NCBI RefSeq assembly: GCF_900108095.1
Contig: NZ_FNWL01000002.1
Location: 1,018,681-1,082,680, forward strand
Source of the DNA: Natronorubrum sediminis
GTDB lineage: Archaea; Halobacteriota; Halobacteria; Halobacteriales; Natrialbaceae
Direction: 5' to 3'
DNA length: 64,000 nt
A program made the position numbers and the translations under genes. Below, in pieces: positions 27,204-35,497 of the stretch (positions are counted from its first letter, which is position 1; each line of letters opens with the position of its first letter). The notes under the pieces are model-generated. The model was given only the letters and a program-made list of their open reading frames with translations. It searched no databases and was not told where the DNA came from.

Positions 27204-29414
27204 TTAGCCCTGGTGGCCCGGGTAATCGCGCTCGAATCGGTCCTCGAGTTCGGCCTCGTCGAGTTCGATCAGGACTGGCCGCCCGTGCGGACACGAATAG
27301 GGATTCGCACACCCATCGAGCGCCTCGAGCAAATCGAGCACCGATCCCTCCGTCAGCGACGTGTTGCCGGTGATCGAGGGGTGACACGCCAGATCGCCGA
27401 GGAACTCGTTCGCCAGCGCGTCGACGGTCTCCGACCCGGCGTCGCGATCACCCTCGAGCACCGACGTGAGGACGTCTCGCAACCGTTCGGGCTCGAGCGT
27501 CTCCTCGAGCACGGCGGGGACCGTCGTCACGGCAACCGTTCGATCGTCGACACGGTCCGCGTAGAATCCCAGTCGTGAGAGCGCCTCGCGGTAGCTCTCG
27601 AACGCCTCGGCTTCGACGGCCGTCAACTCGAGTTCGACGGGGGACGCCAGTGCCTGTGCAGCCGAGTCGTCGGCGAACGCTCGCTGGAGCCGTTCGTAGT
27701 TGACGCGCTCGTCGGCCGCGTGCTGATCGATTAGCACCATCCCGTTCGCCGTTTCACAGACGAGGTACGTGTCGTGTAACTGCCCGAGGACGCGAAGCGA
27801 CGGGAGCGATTCGAACTGGGCCTCGTCGCCGGTCGCGGCCTCGCCGCCGAGCGTTTGCTGTTCGGTCGCGACGGAGAACGTCCGTTCTGGGTTAGGTTCG
27901 GCGCTCGAGTCGGCCTGTGCGGGCCTCGAGTCACCGTCTTCCGAATCAGATGGCGTCGAATCGGTGGGCGAAGCGTCTGCAGCGTGTCCGCTACGTTGGG
28001 AAGGTTCCTCCGTCTCGGTCGTCGCTCGAGTCGCCTTCGGCTGAGAGTCGGCAGTCGCCTCCGCTCGAGTAGCCGCCTCCGGTGGGTCGTGAGGCGGAGC
28101 AGGCGACTCGGAGTGAACGGACGCCTCTGCCGAGTGGGTCTCGGATCCACCACCCGTCTGCGCGGAGGACTCCGATTCATTGGACGCGACGGAACGTGAC
28201 TCCTCGTCTCGAGTCCGCTGGTCGGAGTCTGCCTCGGACTCGTCGCTCCCCGCTTCGCTGCTCGCGTGCTCGAGAGACGACCGTGCCGTCGACTCGGGGG
28301 ACCCGGGTTCGAGTCGGGCTTCCTCGGGTGCCGAGCGACCCCGCGGCGCACGCGAGCGAAGGAGGCCCTGCTCGAGCAGTGCGGACTCGACGGCCGTATC
28401 GACCTGCCGGCGGACCGCATCGTCGTCGTCGAATCGAACCTCCCGCTTGCGGGGGTGAACGTTCACGTCGACGGCGTCGCCGGGCACCTCGAGGAAGAGC
28501 GTAGCGAAGGGATACCGGTCGCCACCCAATTGCGTGCCGTAGGCACCCATGATCCCCTCGCGAATCGCGTCCGCGGTGACCGCGCGGCCGTTGACATACG
28601 TCGCGAGGTACTCCCGACTCGAGCGATTCGTTTCGGGGTGTGAGACGAGACCCGAGACCGACTCGAGCGGGCCGGGCGGGAGTTCGTCGCCGTCGATTTC
28701 GACGGGGATCATCGCCGACGCGACTTCGCGTCCGTAGACGGCCAGCACGGCCGCCTGCAGGTCTCCCTGCCCGGTCGTCGCGAACACCTCGCGGCCGTCG
28801 TGGGTGAGCGAGACGGCGACGTCCGGATTCGCGAGCGCGTAGCGCGTGACGATCCGGTTGACGTGGGCGAACTCCGTCGCCGTCGTCTTGAGGAACTTCT
28901 TGCGAGCGGGCGTGTTGTAGAAGAGGTCCGCAACCTCGACGATGGTTCCGGCGGGACAACCTGTCGGTTCGACGGTCGTTATCTCCCCTCCCTCGTAGAC
29001 GAGTTTCGTGCCAGTGGCGTCTCGACTCTCCCCGTCGACAGCCTGCGGTCGGGACTCGATCGTCACTCGAGACACCGACCCGATCGTGTGGAGCGCTTCG
29101 CCGCGGAAGCCGAGCGTCGCGACGCCCGACTCGAGGTCCTCAAGTCCAGCGATCTTACTCGTGGTGTGCTCGCGGACGGCTGCGCGAACGTCCGTTTCGG
29201 TCATCCCGTCACCGTCGTCGGCCACGCGGATCAGCTCCGTGCCGCCGTCTTCGATCGTCACGTCGATGGCTTTTGCTCCGGCGTCGAGGCTATTCTCGAC
29301 GAGTTCCTTGACCGCGCTGGCGGGCCGTTCGACGACCTCGCCGGCGGCGATGCGAGCGACGGTGTCCTCGTCTAACTGGTTGATGTCGGTGTCCTGTGGT
29401 GGCTCCTCTGTCAT
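27204..29414 (-). CDS. mutL: DNA mismatch repair protein MutL
   Basis: MutL is the ATPase that links mismatch recognition by MutS to strand removal. The 736-residue protein has a GHKL ATPase N-domain with IAAGEVVERPASAVKELVEN, the DDGDGM loop and TLGFRGEALHTIGSV. A linker of about 180 residues (about 350-530) follows; it is Ser/Glu/Thr-rich and low in complexity. The C-terminal domain carries DQHAADERVNYE at 563-574, the DQHA(X)2E(X)4E endonuclease motif, plus ACHPS near 677 and CPHGRP near 708. These suggest a nicking MutL, as in organisms without MutH. mutS lies about 2.8 kb upstream on the same strand. The first gene downstream is a small membrane protein. Confidence 0.97.
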   Translation of the reverse strand: MTEEPPQDTDINQLDEDTVARIAAGEVVERPASAVKELVENSLDAGAKAIDVTIEDGGTELIRVADDGDGMTETDVRAAVREHTTSKIAGLEDLESGVATLGFRGEALHTIGSVSRVTIESRPQAVDGESRDATGTKLVYEGGEITTVEPTGCPAGTIVEVADLFYNTPARKKFLKTTATEFAHVNRIVTRYALANPDVAVSLTHDGREVFATTGQGDLQAAVLAVYGREVASAMIPVEIDGDELPPGPLESVSGLVSHPETNRSSREYLATYVNGRAVTADAIREGIMGAYGTQLGGDRYPFATLFLEVPGDAVDVNVHPRKREVRFDDDDAVRRQVDTAVESALLEQGLLRSRAPRGRSAPEEARLEPGSPESTARSSLEHASSEAGSDESEADSDQRTRDEESRSVASNESESSAQTGGGSETHSAEASVHSESPAPPHDPPEAATRAEATADSQPKATRATTETEEPSQRSGHAADASPTDSTPSDSEDGDSRPAQADSSAEPNPERTFSVATEQQTLGGEAATGDEAQFESLPSLRVLGQLHDTYLVCETANGMVLIDQHAADERVNYERLQRAFADDSAAQALASPVELELTAVEAEAFESYREALSRLGFYADRVDDRTVAVTTVPAVLEETLEPERLRDVLTSVLEGDRDAGSETVDALANEFLGDLACHPSITGNTSLTEGSVLDLLEALDGCANPYSCPHGRPVLIELDEAELEDRFERDYPGHQG

Positions 29415-29613
29415 AGCTCGATCTTCGGACGAACGGCGGAATTTCGGGGCGCTTCGAGCGTGTGAAATCGCGATCGAACGTGCTCGAGTCCGTCCGTTCG
29501 GTTCATAGCGTTCGCTCTCGCTCGAGCGTGGTTAAACTGTGGGTTGGAGTCCGTCCGAGCGAACTACGCACCGACGAACGGGCAACCAAGTGGGGAGTGC
29601 TGGGCAGGCAGCC

Positions 29614-30510
29614 CTATCCGTCGAGCAAGTCGTCGACGGCGACCTCGATGGCGTCTCGACCATCCGCAGGGACCTCGACGAGCGGCGGCCGAACCGCGTC
29701 CGTGGGAATCACGCCGTCGTACTCGAGGGCCGTCTTCGTCGCCGGGGCGAAGCCGTGGTCCGCACAGGCGTCGAACAGTGGGACGATGGCGTCCTGAATC
29801 TCCTCACCACGCGCGTCGGCGGCCGTTTCGTAGAGTTCGGCATACTGCGCCGGAGCGACGTTCGAGAGCGCGTTCAACCCGCCGTCGGCCCCCATCCGAA
29901 GCGCGGGAACGAGCAGCGCGTCGTAACCCTGTAGCGCGAGGAAATCTTCGGGCGTCTGGCGCATCACGGAACAGAAGTACTCGAGGTCGCCACTCGAGTC
30001 CTTGATCCCGAGGACGTTCTCGTGGTCGGCAAGTGCCCGAATCGTCTCGACGGGGATCGAGCCGCCGGTACACGGCGGGATATTGTAGAGCAAGAGTGGC
30101 AACGGCGAGCGGTCGGCGACGGCCTCGAAAAAGCGGTGGGTGCCACTCGAGTCGTTCGCTCCGTGGAAGTACGGTTCCGTGACGACGGCCGCGTCGGCAC
30201 CGATGTCGGCGGCGTGGGTGGCGTAGTCGACGACCTCGTCGACGCTCGGTGCGGCCGCACCAGCGAGCACTGGCACCTCGCCATCGACCGTCTCGACCGT
30301 TCGTTCGTGAACTCGCTTGCGCTCTGCAGGCGTGAGACTGGCGAATTCGCCCGTGGTCCCACACGGAAAGACGCCGTCGATGCCACCATCGAGGAGGTGC
30401 TCGAGTACGTCAGTAAATGCCGCGTCGTCGACTTCGGGCGTCCCAGTATCGTCTTCGAAGGGCGTGACGACTGGGCAGGTGATTCCGGAAAGTGCCTCGG
30501 TGAGCGTCAT
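29614..30510 (-). CDS. DHDPS/NAL-family aldolase, possible KDG/KDPG aldolase
   Basis: This class I Schiff-base aldolase of 298 residues has GTTGEFASL at 51-59, Tyr142 in LLLYNIPP, and Schiff-base Lys170 in LGIKDSSGD. The family includes dihydrodipicolinate synthase, N-acetylneuraminate lyase and archaeal 2-keto-3-deoxy(phospho)gluconate aldolase. Haloarchaea use the semi-phosphorylative Entner-Doudoroff route with an aldolase of this family, and kdgK lies 5.6 kb away, so KDG/KDPG aldolase is the favoured role. True DapA is the alternative. The ATG at 30510 is chosen over 30537 because the strand TCPVVTPF starts right after it. Confidence 0.85.
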   Translation of the reverse strand: MTLTEALSGITCPVVTPFEDDTGTPEVDDAAFTDVLEHLLDGGIDGVFPCGTTGEFASLTPAERKRVHERTVETVDGEVPVLAGAAAPSVDEVVDYATHAADIGADAAVVTEPYFHGANDSSGTHRFFEAVADRSPLPLLLYNIPPCTGGSIPVETIRALADHENVLGIKDSSGDLEYFCSVMRQTPEDFLALQGYDALLVPALRMGADGGLNALSNVAPAQYAELYETAADARGEEIQDAIVPLFDACADHGFAPATKTALEYDGVIPTDAVRPPLVEVPADGRDAIEVAVDDLLDG

Positions 30511-30584
30511 GCACAGAGAATGTGTTGGCGAGCGCAAAAACGTATCTGCTCTCGCGAACGCCTCGAGTCACCGACGACCGAGTG

Positions 30585-30659
30585 ACAGCGAGCGAGTCTC
30601 GCTCACGCTCATTGCGTTCGCGCTCAACCGCGCACCGCGGTTCAGCGCGCGCCACTGCT
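30585..30659 (-). repeat. Partial copy of the dispersed intergenic repeat
   Basis: On the minus strand the sequence begins AGTGGCGCGCGCTG, like the head of the repeats at 38 and 63.8 kb. It is followed by a hairpin, AACCGCG at 30626-30632 and CGCGGTT at 30636-30642 (plus-strand coordinates), and then AGCG/GCGAACGC-rich tail sequence. It is shorter and more diverged than the others. It lies in the gap between the aldolase and SDR genes. Confidence 0.45.
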
Positions 30660-30712
30660 GACTGAGCCGTCGGCTGAACGGTGCTGAAATCGCGGAAACC
30701 GGGTCGGTCGCG

Positions 30713-31510
30713 TTACTCGAGACCCAGATCCTGCGACATCGAGTTTCCGGCGCGTGGAACGCCCTTTACGGTCACCGTTTCGCCGTTCATGAACGAGGCG
30801 GCGGGACTCGAGAGGAACTGGGCGACGTCGGCGATCTCTTCGGGGTGGCCGATGCGACGGTCGGTCTTCTCGCGGGGCGGCATGTCCTCGCTGTCGATAC
30901 CGAGCGTCTCGGCGACGCCGGGGGTCTGGATCAGACCGGGCGCGATACAGTTGACGCGGATGCCGTCGTCGGCCCACTCAGTTGCCAGCGTCTCGGTCAG
31001 GCGGATAATCGCGGCTTTCGAGGCCCCGTAGTGGCTCTCTCCGGGGGCTGCGTGTTGGCCGTTGACCGACGAGAGGTTGATGATGGCACCGCCAGAGCCC
31101 TCGCGCATCACTTCGCCGGCGAGTTGCGTGCAGTGGACGGTACTGTTGAGGTTGAGGTCGACGATAGTCTGCCAGCCGTTGGCCGAGATGTCCTCGAAGG
31201 GGGCAACGAACTCGCCTCCCGCGTTGTTGACGAGGACGTCGATATCGCCGAACGTTTCGACCGTTTCGTCGACGAGATTCTGGACCTGCTCGCGCTCGCG
31301 GACGTTACACTCGAGGGCGAGGGCCTCACCAGCGTCGTCCGCGTCGTTGATCTCGTCTGCGACCGGGCCGACGCGATCCATCGAGCGCGAACAGATCGAG
31401 ACGTTCGCGCCGCTGGCGGCGAGTGTCTTGGCGATGGCTTCTCCGATTCCCTGACTTGCACCCGTGACGATCGCGGTCTTCCCCGCGACGTCGTAGTCCG
31501 GTTCGTGCAT
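30713..31510 (-). CDS. SDR-family oxidoreductase
   Basis: This NAD(P)-dependent short-chain dehydrogenase of 265 residues has the cofactor motif TGASQGIG (16-23), NNAG (95-98), and the catalytic Ser near 148 with Tyr161 and Lys165 (YGASK). Segment IAPGLIQTPGVAETLG follows as in classical SDRs. It resembles the glucose 1-dehydrogenase/3-oxoacyl-ACP reductase group. The substrate is unknown; sugar acid or hydroxyacid oxidation would fit the neighbouring aldolase but is inference. The same strand holds the aldolase downstream, 202 bases away with a repeat between them. Confidence 0.9.
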   Translation of the reverse strand: MHEPDYDVAGKTAIVTGASQGIGEAIAKTLAASGANVSICSRSMDRVGPVADEINDADDAGEALALECNVREREQVQNLVDETVETFGDIDVLVNNAGGEFVAPFEDISANGWQTIVDLNLNSTVHCTQLAGEVMREGSGGAIINLSSVNGQHAAPGESHYGASKAAIIRLTETLATEWADDGIRVNCIAPGLIQTPGVAETLGIDSEDMPPREKTDRRIGHPEEIADVAQFLSSPAASFMNGETVTVKGVPRAGNSMSQDLGLE

Positions 31511-31634
31511 CGTGTTAGCTGGCTATCTGGCACGTGATAACAATACCGTTCCCGGCTAGTCGAGTTCGATTGACAATATGCCCGCGTTAGACCAACGAGA
31601 AACGCTTTGAGTGTGCACATCGATACCAACCATC

Positions 31635-32123
31635 ATGGGTTCCAGCAACAATGGTAGCGTCTCGGCGATTCATATCGCGCCGGAAGCGGGCGCAGCGATG
31701 CACTCGGTTTCCGACGTCCGAGCAGTCGCCGGAAAGGGACTCGAGGGCGACCGGTATTTCGACCAGGCAGGCTCGTGGTCAGGGGAGGAGGGTCGAGACC
31801 TCCCACCGGAAGACCGGGCGCTCACGCTCTTCGAAGCGGAGACGCTCGAGATCGTCGAGCGCGACGCCGGCATCGAACTCGAGCCAGCCGATCACCGACG
31901 AAACGTCACCACCAGAGACGTCGCCGTCGATCACTTACTCGACGAGCGATTCCGGATCGGGAATGTCGTCTGTGAGGGCGTCGAAATCTGTGAACCGTGT
32001 GCGTACCTCGAGTCCCTCACGGAGGAGGGCGTACTCGGCGCACTCGTCCATCGAGGTGGGCTGAACGTTCGAATCGTCGACTCCGGCGAAATTTCGGTCG
32101 ACGATCCCATCACCGTGCTGTAA
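31635..32123 (+). CDS. Stand-alone MOSC-domain protein
   Basis: MOSC domains bind a molybdenum cofactor through a conserved Cys and transfer sulfur or reduce N-hydroxylated compounds. The 162-residue protein has VAGKGLEGDRYF near 35-46, HRRNVTTRDVAVDHLLDERF, and the Cys-bearing VVCEGVEICEPCAYLESL followed by ALVHRGGLNVRI. A close paralogue lies at 59720. The ATG at 31635 is chosen because the earlier frame start at 31611 adds only eight poorly conserved residues. It is divergent from the SDR and convergent with mutS. YiiM-like detoxification is the best guess for the role. Confidence 0.88.
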   Translation: MGSSNNGSVSAIHIAPEAGAAMHSVSDVRAVAGKGLEGDRYFDQAGSWSGEEGRDLPPEDRALTLFEAETLEIVERDAGIELEPADHRRNVTTRDVAVDHLLDERFRIGNVVCEGVEICEPCAYLESLTEEGVLGALVHRGGLNVRIVDSGEISVDDPITVL

Positions 32124-32196
32124 GCCAGGTCGAGGGTCGAATCCGTTACAACAGCTGCAGTTCACGACCATCGCACCGGTTGCCTGACGCGTCGAC

Positions 32197-34920
32197 CTAT
32201 GAATCCTCGAGTCGTCGCTGTAAGTCCTGGACCTTCGACATGAGTTCGATCGGTGGCGTCGTGTTCACGTCGAGTGACTCGAGATCCTCGAGGACGGCTT
32301 TCGCGTCCGGATCGATCGGTTCGTCTCGCTCGTCCTTATCCGCCTGCTGTCGATCTGGTTCACCGCCGTCGGCGTTGGCTGGCCCACGGAACTGGCCGCT
32401 CGAGACGTCGAACACCGTTTGAACGGGCTCGCTCGAAGAACCACCCTTCGCTTCGATCGCCTTCTCCTCACGCAACCGCTCGAGAACGTCTCTCGAGCGG
32501 TCGACGACGGGGTCGGGGACGCCAGCGAGGTCGGCGACGTGGATCCCGTAGGATCGATCGGTCGGCCCGTCGCGGACGCTCCGCAGGAAGGTGACGTCGC
32601 CGTCGCGTTCGTCCGCCGCGATGTGGACGTTCGCGACGCGTGGAAGCCTCGAGGCGAGCCCAGTCAATTCGTGGTAGTGGGTCGCAAAGAGCGTCTTCGC
32701 CTGGATTTCGTTGTGCAGATACTCGGTTGCCGCCCACGCGATGGAGATGCCGTCGTACGTCGCCGTACCGCGGCCGACTTCGTCCAGAATCACGAGCGAC
32801 TCCTCGGTCGCGGTGTGGAGAATGTTCGAGAGTTCGCTCATCTCGACCATGAACGTCGAGCGACCCTGTGCGAGTTCGTCGAGCGCGCCCACGCGGGTGA
32901 AGATGCCGTCGACCAACCCGATCTCGGCCGCTTTCGCCGGGACGAAACTACCGATTTGCGCCAAGAGCACGATGCAGGCGACCTGGCGCATGTACGTCGA
33001 CTTGCCGGACATGTTGGGACCGGTGACGACCAGAAAGCCGCGCCCGTCGCTCGCGCGTCCGTCAGCGCGTTCCTGGCTGGCGGCGGTAGCCGCCCCGTCC
33101 ATCCGAACGTCGTTCGGAACGAACTCCGTCGTTTGCTCGACGACAGGGTGGCGGCCCTGCTCGATGTCGAGCACGTTGCCAGCATGGAGGTCGGGCTTGA
33201 TCCAACGGTTCTCCGCCGCGTGGGTCGCCAGACTCGAGAGCGCGTCGACGGTCGCGAGCGTTCGCCCGACGTCCTGGAGGGTTTCGGCCCGGCTGGCGAC
33301 CTCCTCGCGGAGTTCTTCGAAGAGTTCGTACTCGAGTTCGCCCCGTTGTTCCTCGAGACGAAGGATCTCGCGTTCTCGCTCCTCGAGTTCGTCGATCGTG
33401 AACCGCTTCGAGTTCTTGAGCGTCTTGATCTCCTCGTAGTGGTCGGGGACGCCGTCGGCCGCGGACTTGCCGACCTGGATGTAGTAGCCGTCAGTCTTGT
33501 TCCGGTCGACGCTCACGTGCGAGAGGCCGTGGGCCTGCTTTTCGCGATCCGCAAGCGTCTCGAGCCACCGCTTTACCTCCTCGTGTCGGTCGATCACCTC
33601 GTCGAGTTCCTCGTCGTAACCTCGCTGGAGGAGTTCCCCCTGCGTGACGGTCGAGGGCGGATCCTCGGCGATGGCCTCCTCGAGCGTTGCGTGGAGTTCC
33701 CGAGCGGCCTCGCGGTCCGGCTGATCGACGATGTCCGACAGCGGCGCATCGGCCAGTTCCGGCGTCGACGCAATGGTGTCCGCCAGTGCTGGCAACACCG
33801 CCAGCGTCTCCTGGACGGCCTGCAAGTCTCGTGCGTCCGCACTGCCGTGGGTCGCCTTCGACGCCAATCGCGCCAGATCGTACGCGTCGTCGAGCGTGTC
33901 CTGAATCTGATCACGTGCTAACGCTGCCGACGAAAGCGCAGCGACGCTCTCCTGTCTGCGCTCGAGCGTCTCGAGGGAGCGTCTCGGGCGCTGGAGCCAC
34001 TCTTTCAGGAGCCGGCCGCCGGCACTGGTCTCGGTGTGATCGATCGTCGTGAAGAGCGAGCCGTCGGTGTCGCCTTGCATCGTCTCGGTCAACTCGAGGT
34101 TGCGCTGCGTGGTCGCATCGAGCGTGACGTGATCGTCGCCCTGGTGGCTCTGAATGCGCGTCATCGACGCGAGCACGCCCGCACCGGTCTCCTCGACGTA
34201 CGCGAGAATCGCCCCCGCAGCCGCGAGTGCAGCCTCGCCGACGGCCAGTCGGTCGACCGTCTCCGACCCGAAGTGCTCGCGAACTGCGTGGGTCGCCCGC
34301 TTCGGGGCGAACGACTCCGTCTCGTGGAGGCTCAACGTGGCGTCGACGCGTTCGCGAACGTGCGTCAACAACTCGTCGTCGGTTCGCGTCTCTGGCCCCG
34401 GCAACACCTCGACGGGATCGAATCGGTACAGCTCCGTCAGGGCGTCGTCGACGTCCTCGCCCTCCGCGACGAGAAAGCGACCGGTCGTCACGTCGGCGAA
34501 CGCGAGCCCGTAGCCCGCGGCAGAGCCGGCGGAAGACGAACTCGAGGCGTCGACGATGGCCGCCAAATACTGGGCGTCCGCGTCGGTCGTCTCGAGGAGC
34601 GTTCCCGGCGTGACGACGCGAACGACCTCGCGCGCGTGTCCGGAGTCCGTCTCGTACTGGTCCGCGACAGCGACCCGATAGCCGCGTTCGACGAGTGCCT
34701 TCAGATAGGGCGTCAGGTCGTTAACTGGCACGCCGGCCATCGGATACGACGAGCCGTGCGAAGACTTCTGGGAGACTTTGAGATCGAGTTCGTCGCTGAC
34801 GGTCTCGGCGTCCTCGCCGAAGAACTCGTAGAAATCGCCACACTGCATCGCCAGCAAATCGGCGTCGGTGCCCTCTTTGAGCGAGAAGAACTCACCGACG
34901 ATCCCCGTCGCCTCGGTCAT
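32197..34920 (-). CDS. mutS: DNA mismatch repair protein MutS
   Basis: MutS recognises base mismatches and small loops. The 907-residue protein has the mismatch-wedge motif GDFYEFF with Phe30 and Glu32, the connector, lever and clamp domains, and an ATPase domain with Walker A TGPNMSGKSTYMRQ near 632. VILDEVGRGTATYDG and the FATHYHELTGL segment follow. The C-terminal part after the ATPase is acidic, with a short helical tail for dimerisation (LMSKVQDLQRRLEDS). TATA-like ATTTTAG (34944-34950, minus strand) is centred 27 bases before the ATG at 34920, so the extended frame to 35001 is rejected. mutL lies downstream on the same strand. Confidence 0.97.
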   Translation of the reverse strand: MTEATGIVGEFFSLKEGTDADLLAMQCGDFYEFFGEDAETVSDELDLKVSQKSSHGSSYPMAGVPVNDLTPYLKALVERGYRVAVADQYETDSGHAREVVRVVTPGTLLETTDADAQYLAAIVDASSSSSAGSAAGYGLAFADVTTGRFLVAEGEDVDDALTELYRFDPVEVLPGPETRTDDELLTHVRERVDATLSLHETESFAPKRATHAVREHFGSETVDRLAVGEAALAAAGAILAYVEETGAGVLASMTRIQSHQGDDHVTLDATTQRNLELTETMQGDTDGSLFTTIDHTETSAGGRLLKEWLQRPRRSLETLERRQESVAALSSAALARDQIQDTLDDAYDLARLASKATHGSADARDLQAVQETLAVLPALADTIASTPELADAPLSDIVDQPDREAARELHATLEEAIAEDPPSTVTQGELLQRGYDEELDEVIDRHEEVKRWLETLADREKQAHGLSHVSVDRNKTDGYYIQVGKSAADGVPDHYEEIKTLKNSKRFTIDELEEREREILRLEEQRGELEYELFEELREEVASRAETLQDVGRTLATVDALSSLATHAAENRWIKPDLHAGNVLDIEQGRHPVVEQTTEFVPNDVRMDGAATAASQERADGRASDGRGFLVVTGPNMSGKSTYMRQVACIVLLAQIGSFVPAKAAEIGLVDGIFTRVGALDELAQGRSTFMVEMSELSNILHTATEESLVILDEVGRGTATYDGISIAWAATEYLHNEIQAKTLFATHYHELTGLASRLPRVANVHIAADERDGDVTFLRSVRDGPTDRSYGIHVADLAGVPDPVVDRSRDVLERLREEKAIEAKGGSSSEPVQTVFDVSSGQFRGPANADGGEPDRQQADKDERDEPIDPDAKAVLEDLESLDVNTTPPIELMSKVQDLQRRLEDS

Positions 34921-35043
34921 GTACGGTGACTGTTCGGCCACCGCTAAAATCCTGCGGGTTCCGCGGTGGTCCATCTGACAGGCCCCGTGATAACGACCCA
35001 ACAGGTTCCGCGGCGGTCCATTCCACAGACTCCGCAGTTCCCC

Positions 35044-35379
35044 TCAGAACAACAGGCCGCCGAGTGGAACGTCCTTGTCCGTATCCGGTTCTACGAGGAT
35101 CGGGAACTCTTCCTCGTCGGGCACGCCAACCGTCAGGGCCTCGGATTTGAACCCCGCGATGCGAACCGAGCCGAGGTTCGTCGCACAGAGCACCTGCCGC
35201 CCCTCGAGTTCTTCGGGGTCGTAGTGACGATCCAGTTGCCCCGCGGATTGGATCTCGCCGTGGTCCTCGCCGAGGTCGATCCACAACTTGGTCATCTTCG
35301 GCTTGTTCGCCTCCGGAAACGATTCCGCCTCGAGTATCTTTCCGACGCGAATCTCGACATCGAACGGGCTCTCGACCAT
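35044..35379 (-). CDS. CsaA-like tRNA-binding-domain protein
   Basis: The 111-residue protein is a single OB-fold tRNA-binding domain of the EMAPII/CsaA/MetRS-beta type. Visible family segments are DVEIRVGKILEAESFPEA, KLWIDLG, AGQLDRHYDPEELEGRQVLCATNL and SEALTVGVPDEEE. In archaea a separate small protein of this kind binds tRNA and may assist methionyl-tRNA synthetase; CsaA has chaperone-like activity. The frame runs to 35457, but the ATG at 35379 (MVESPFDVEIRVGKI) gives the family's N-terminus. It is cotranscribed neither with mutS nor clearly with the LLM gene upstream. Confidence 0.88.
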   Translation of the reverse strand: MVESPFDVEIRVGKILEAESFPEANKPKMTKLWIDLGEDHGEIQSAGQLDRHYDPEELEGRQVLCATNLGSVRIAGFKSEALTVGVPDEEEFPILVEPDTDKDVPLGGLLF

Positions 35380-35497
35380 GCGTCGCGATATCATCCGCCT
35401 CCAGAAAGAGCCTTTCTGTTTCCGTGCTCCGATTCCCCGGCGAGCGCCGTCGCTCACGGGGATCCGTGGCGACCGTCAGTACTCGCGGCGAGCGTCG

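Noticed and set aside
35140..35165. GGATTTGAACCCCG resembling a tRNA T-arm
   Set aside because: It lies inside the CsaA-like coding sequence and no acceptor or anticodon stem can be formed around it.
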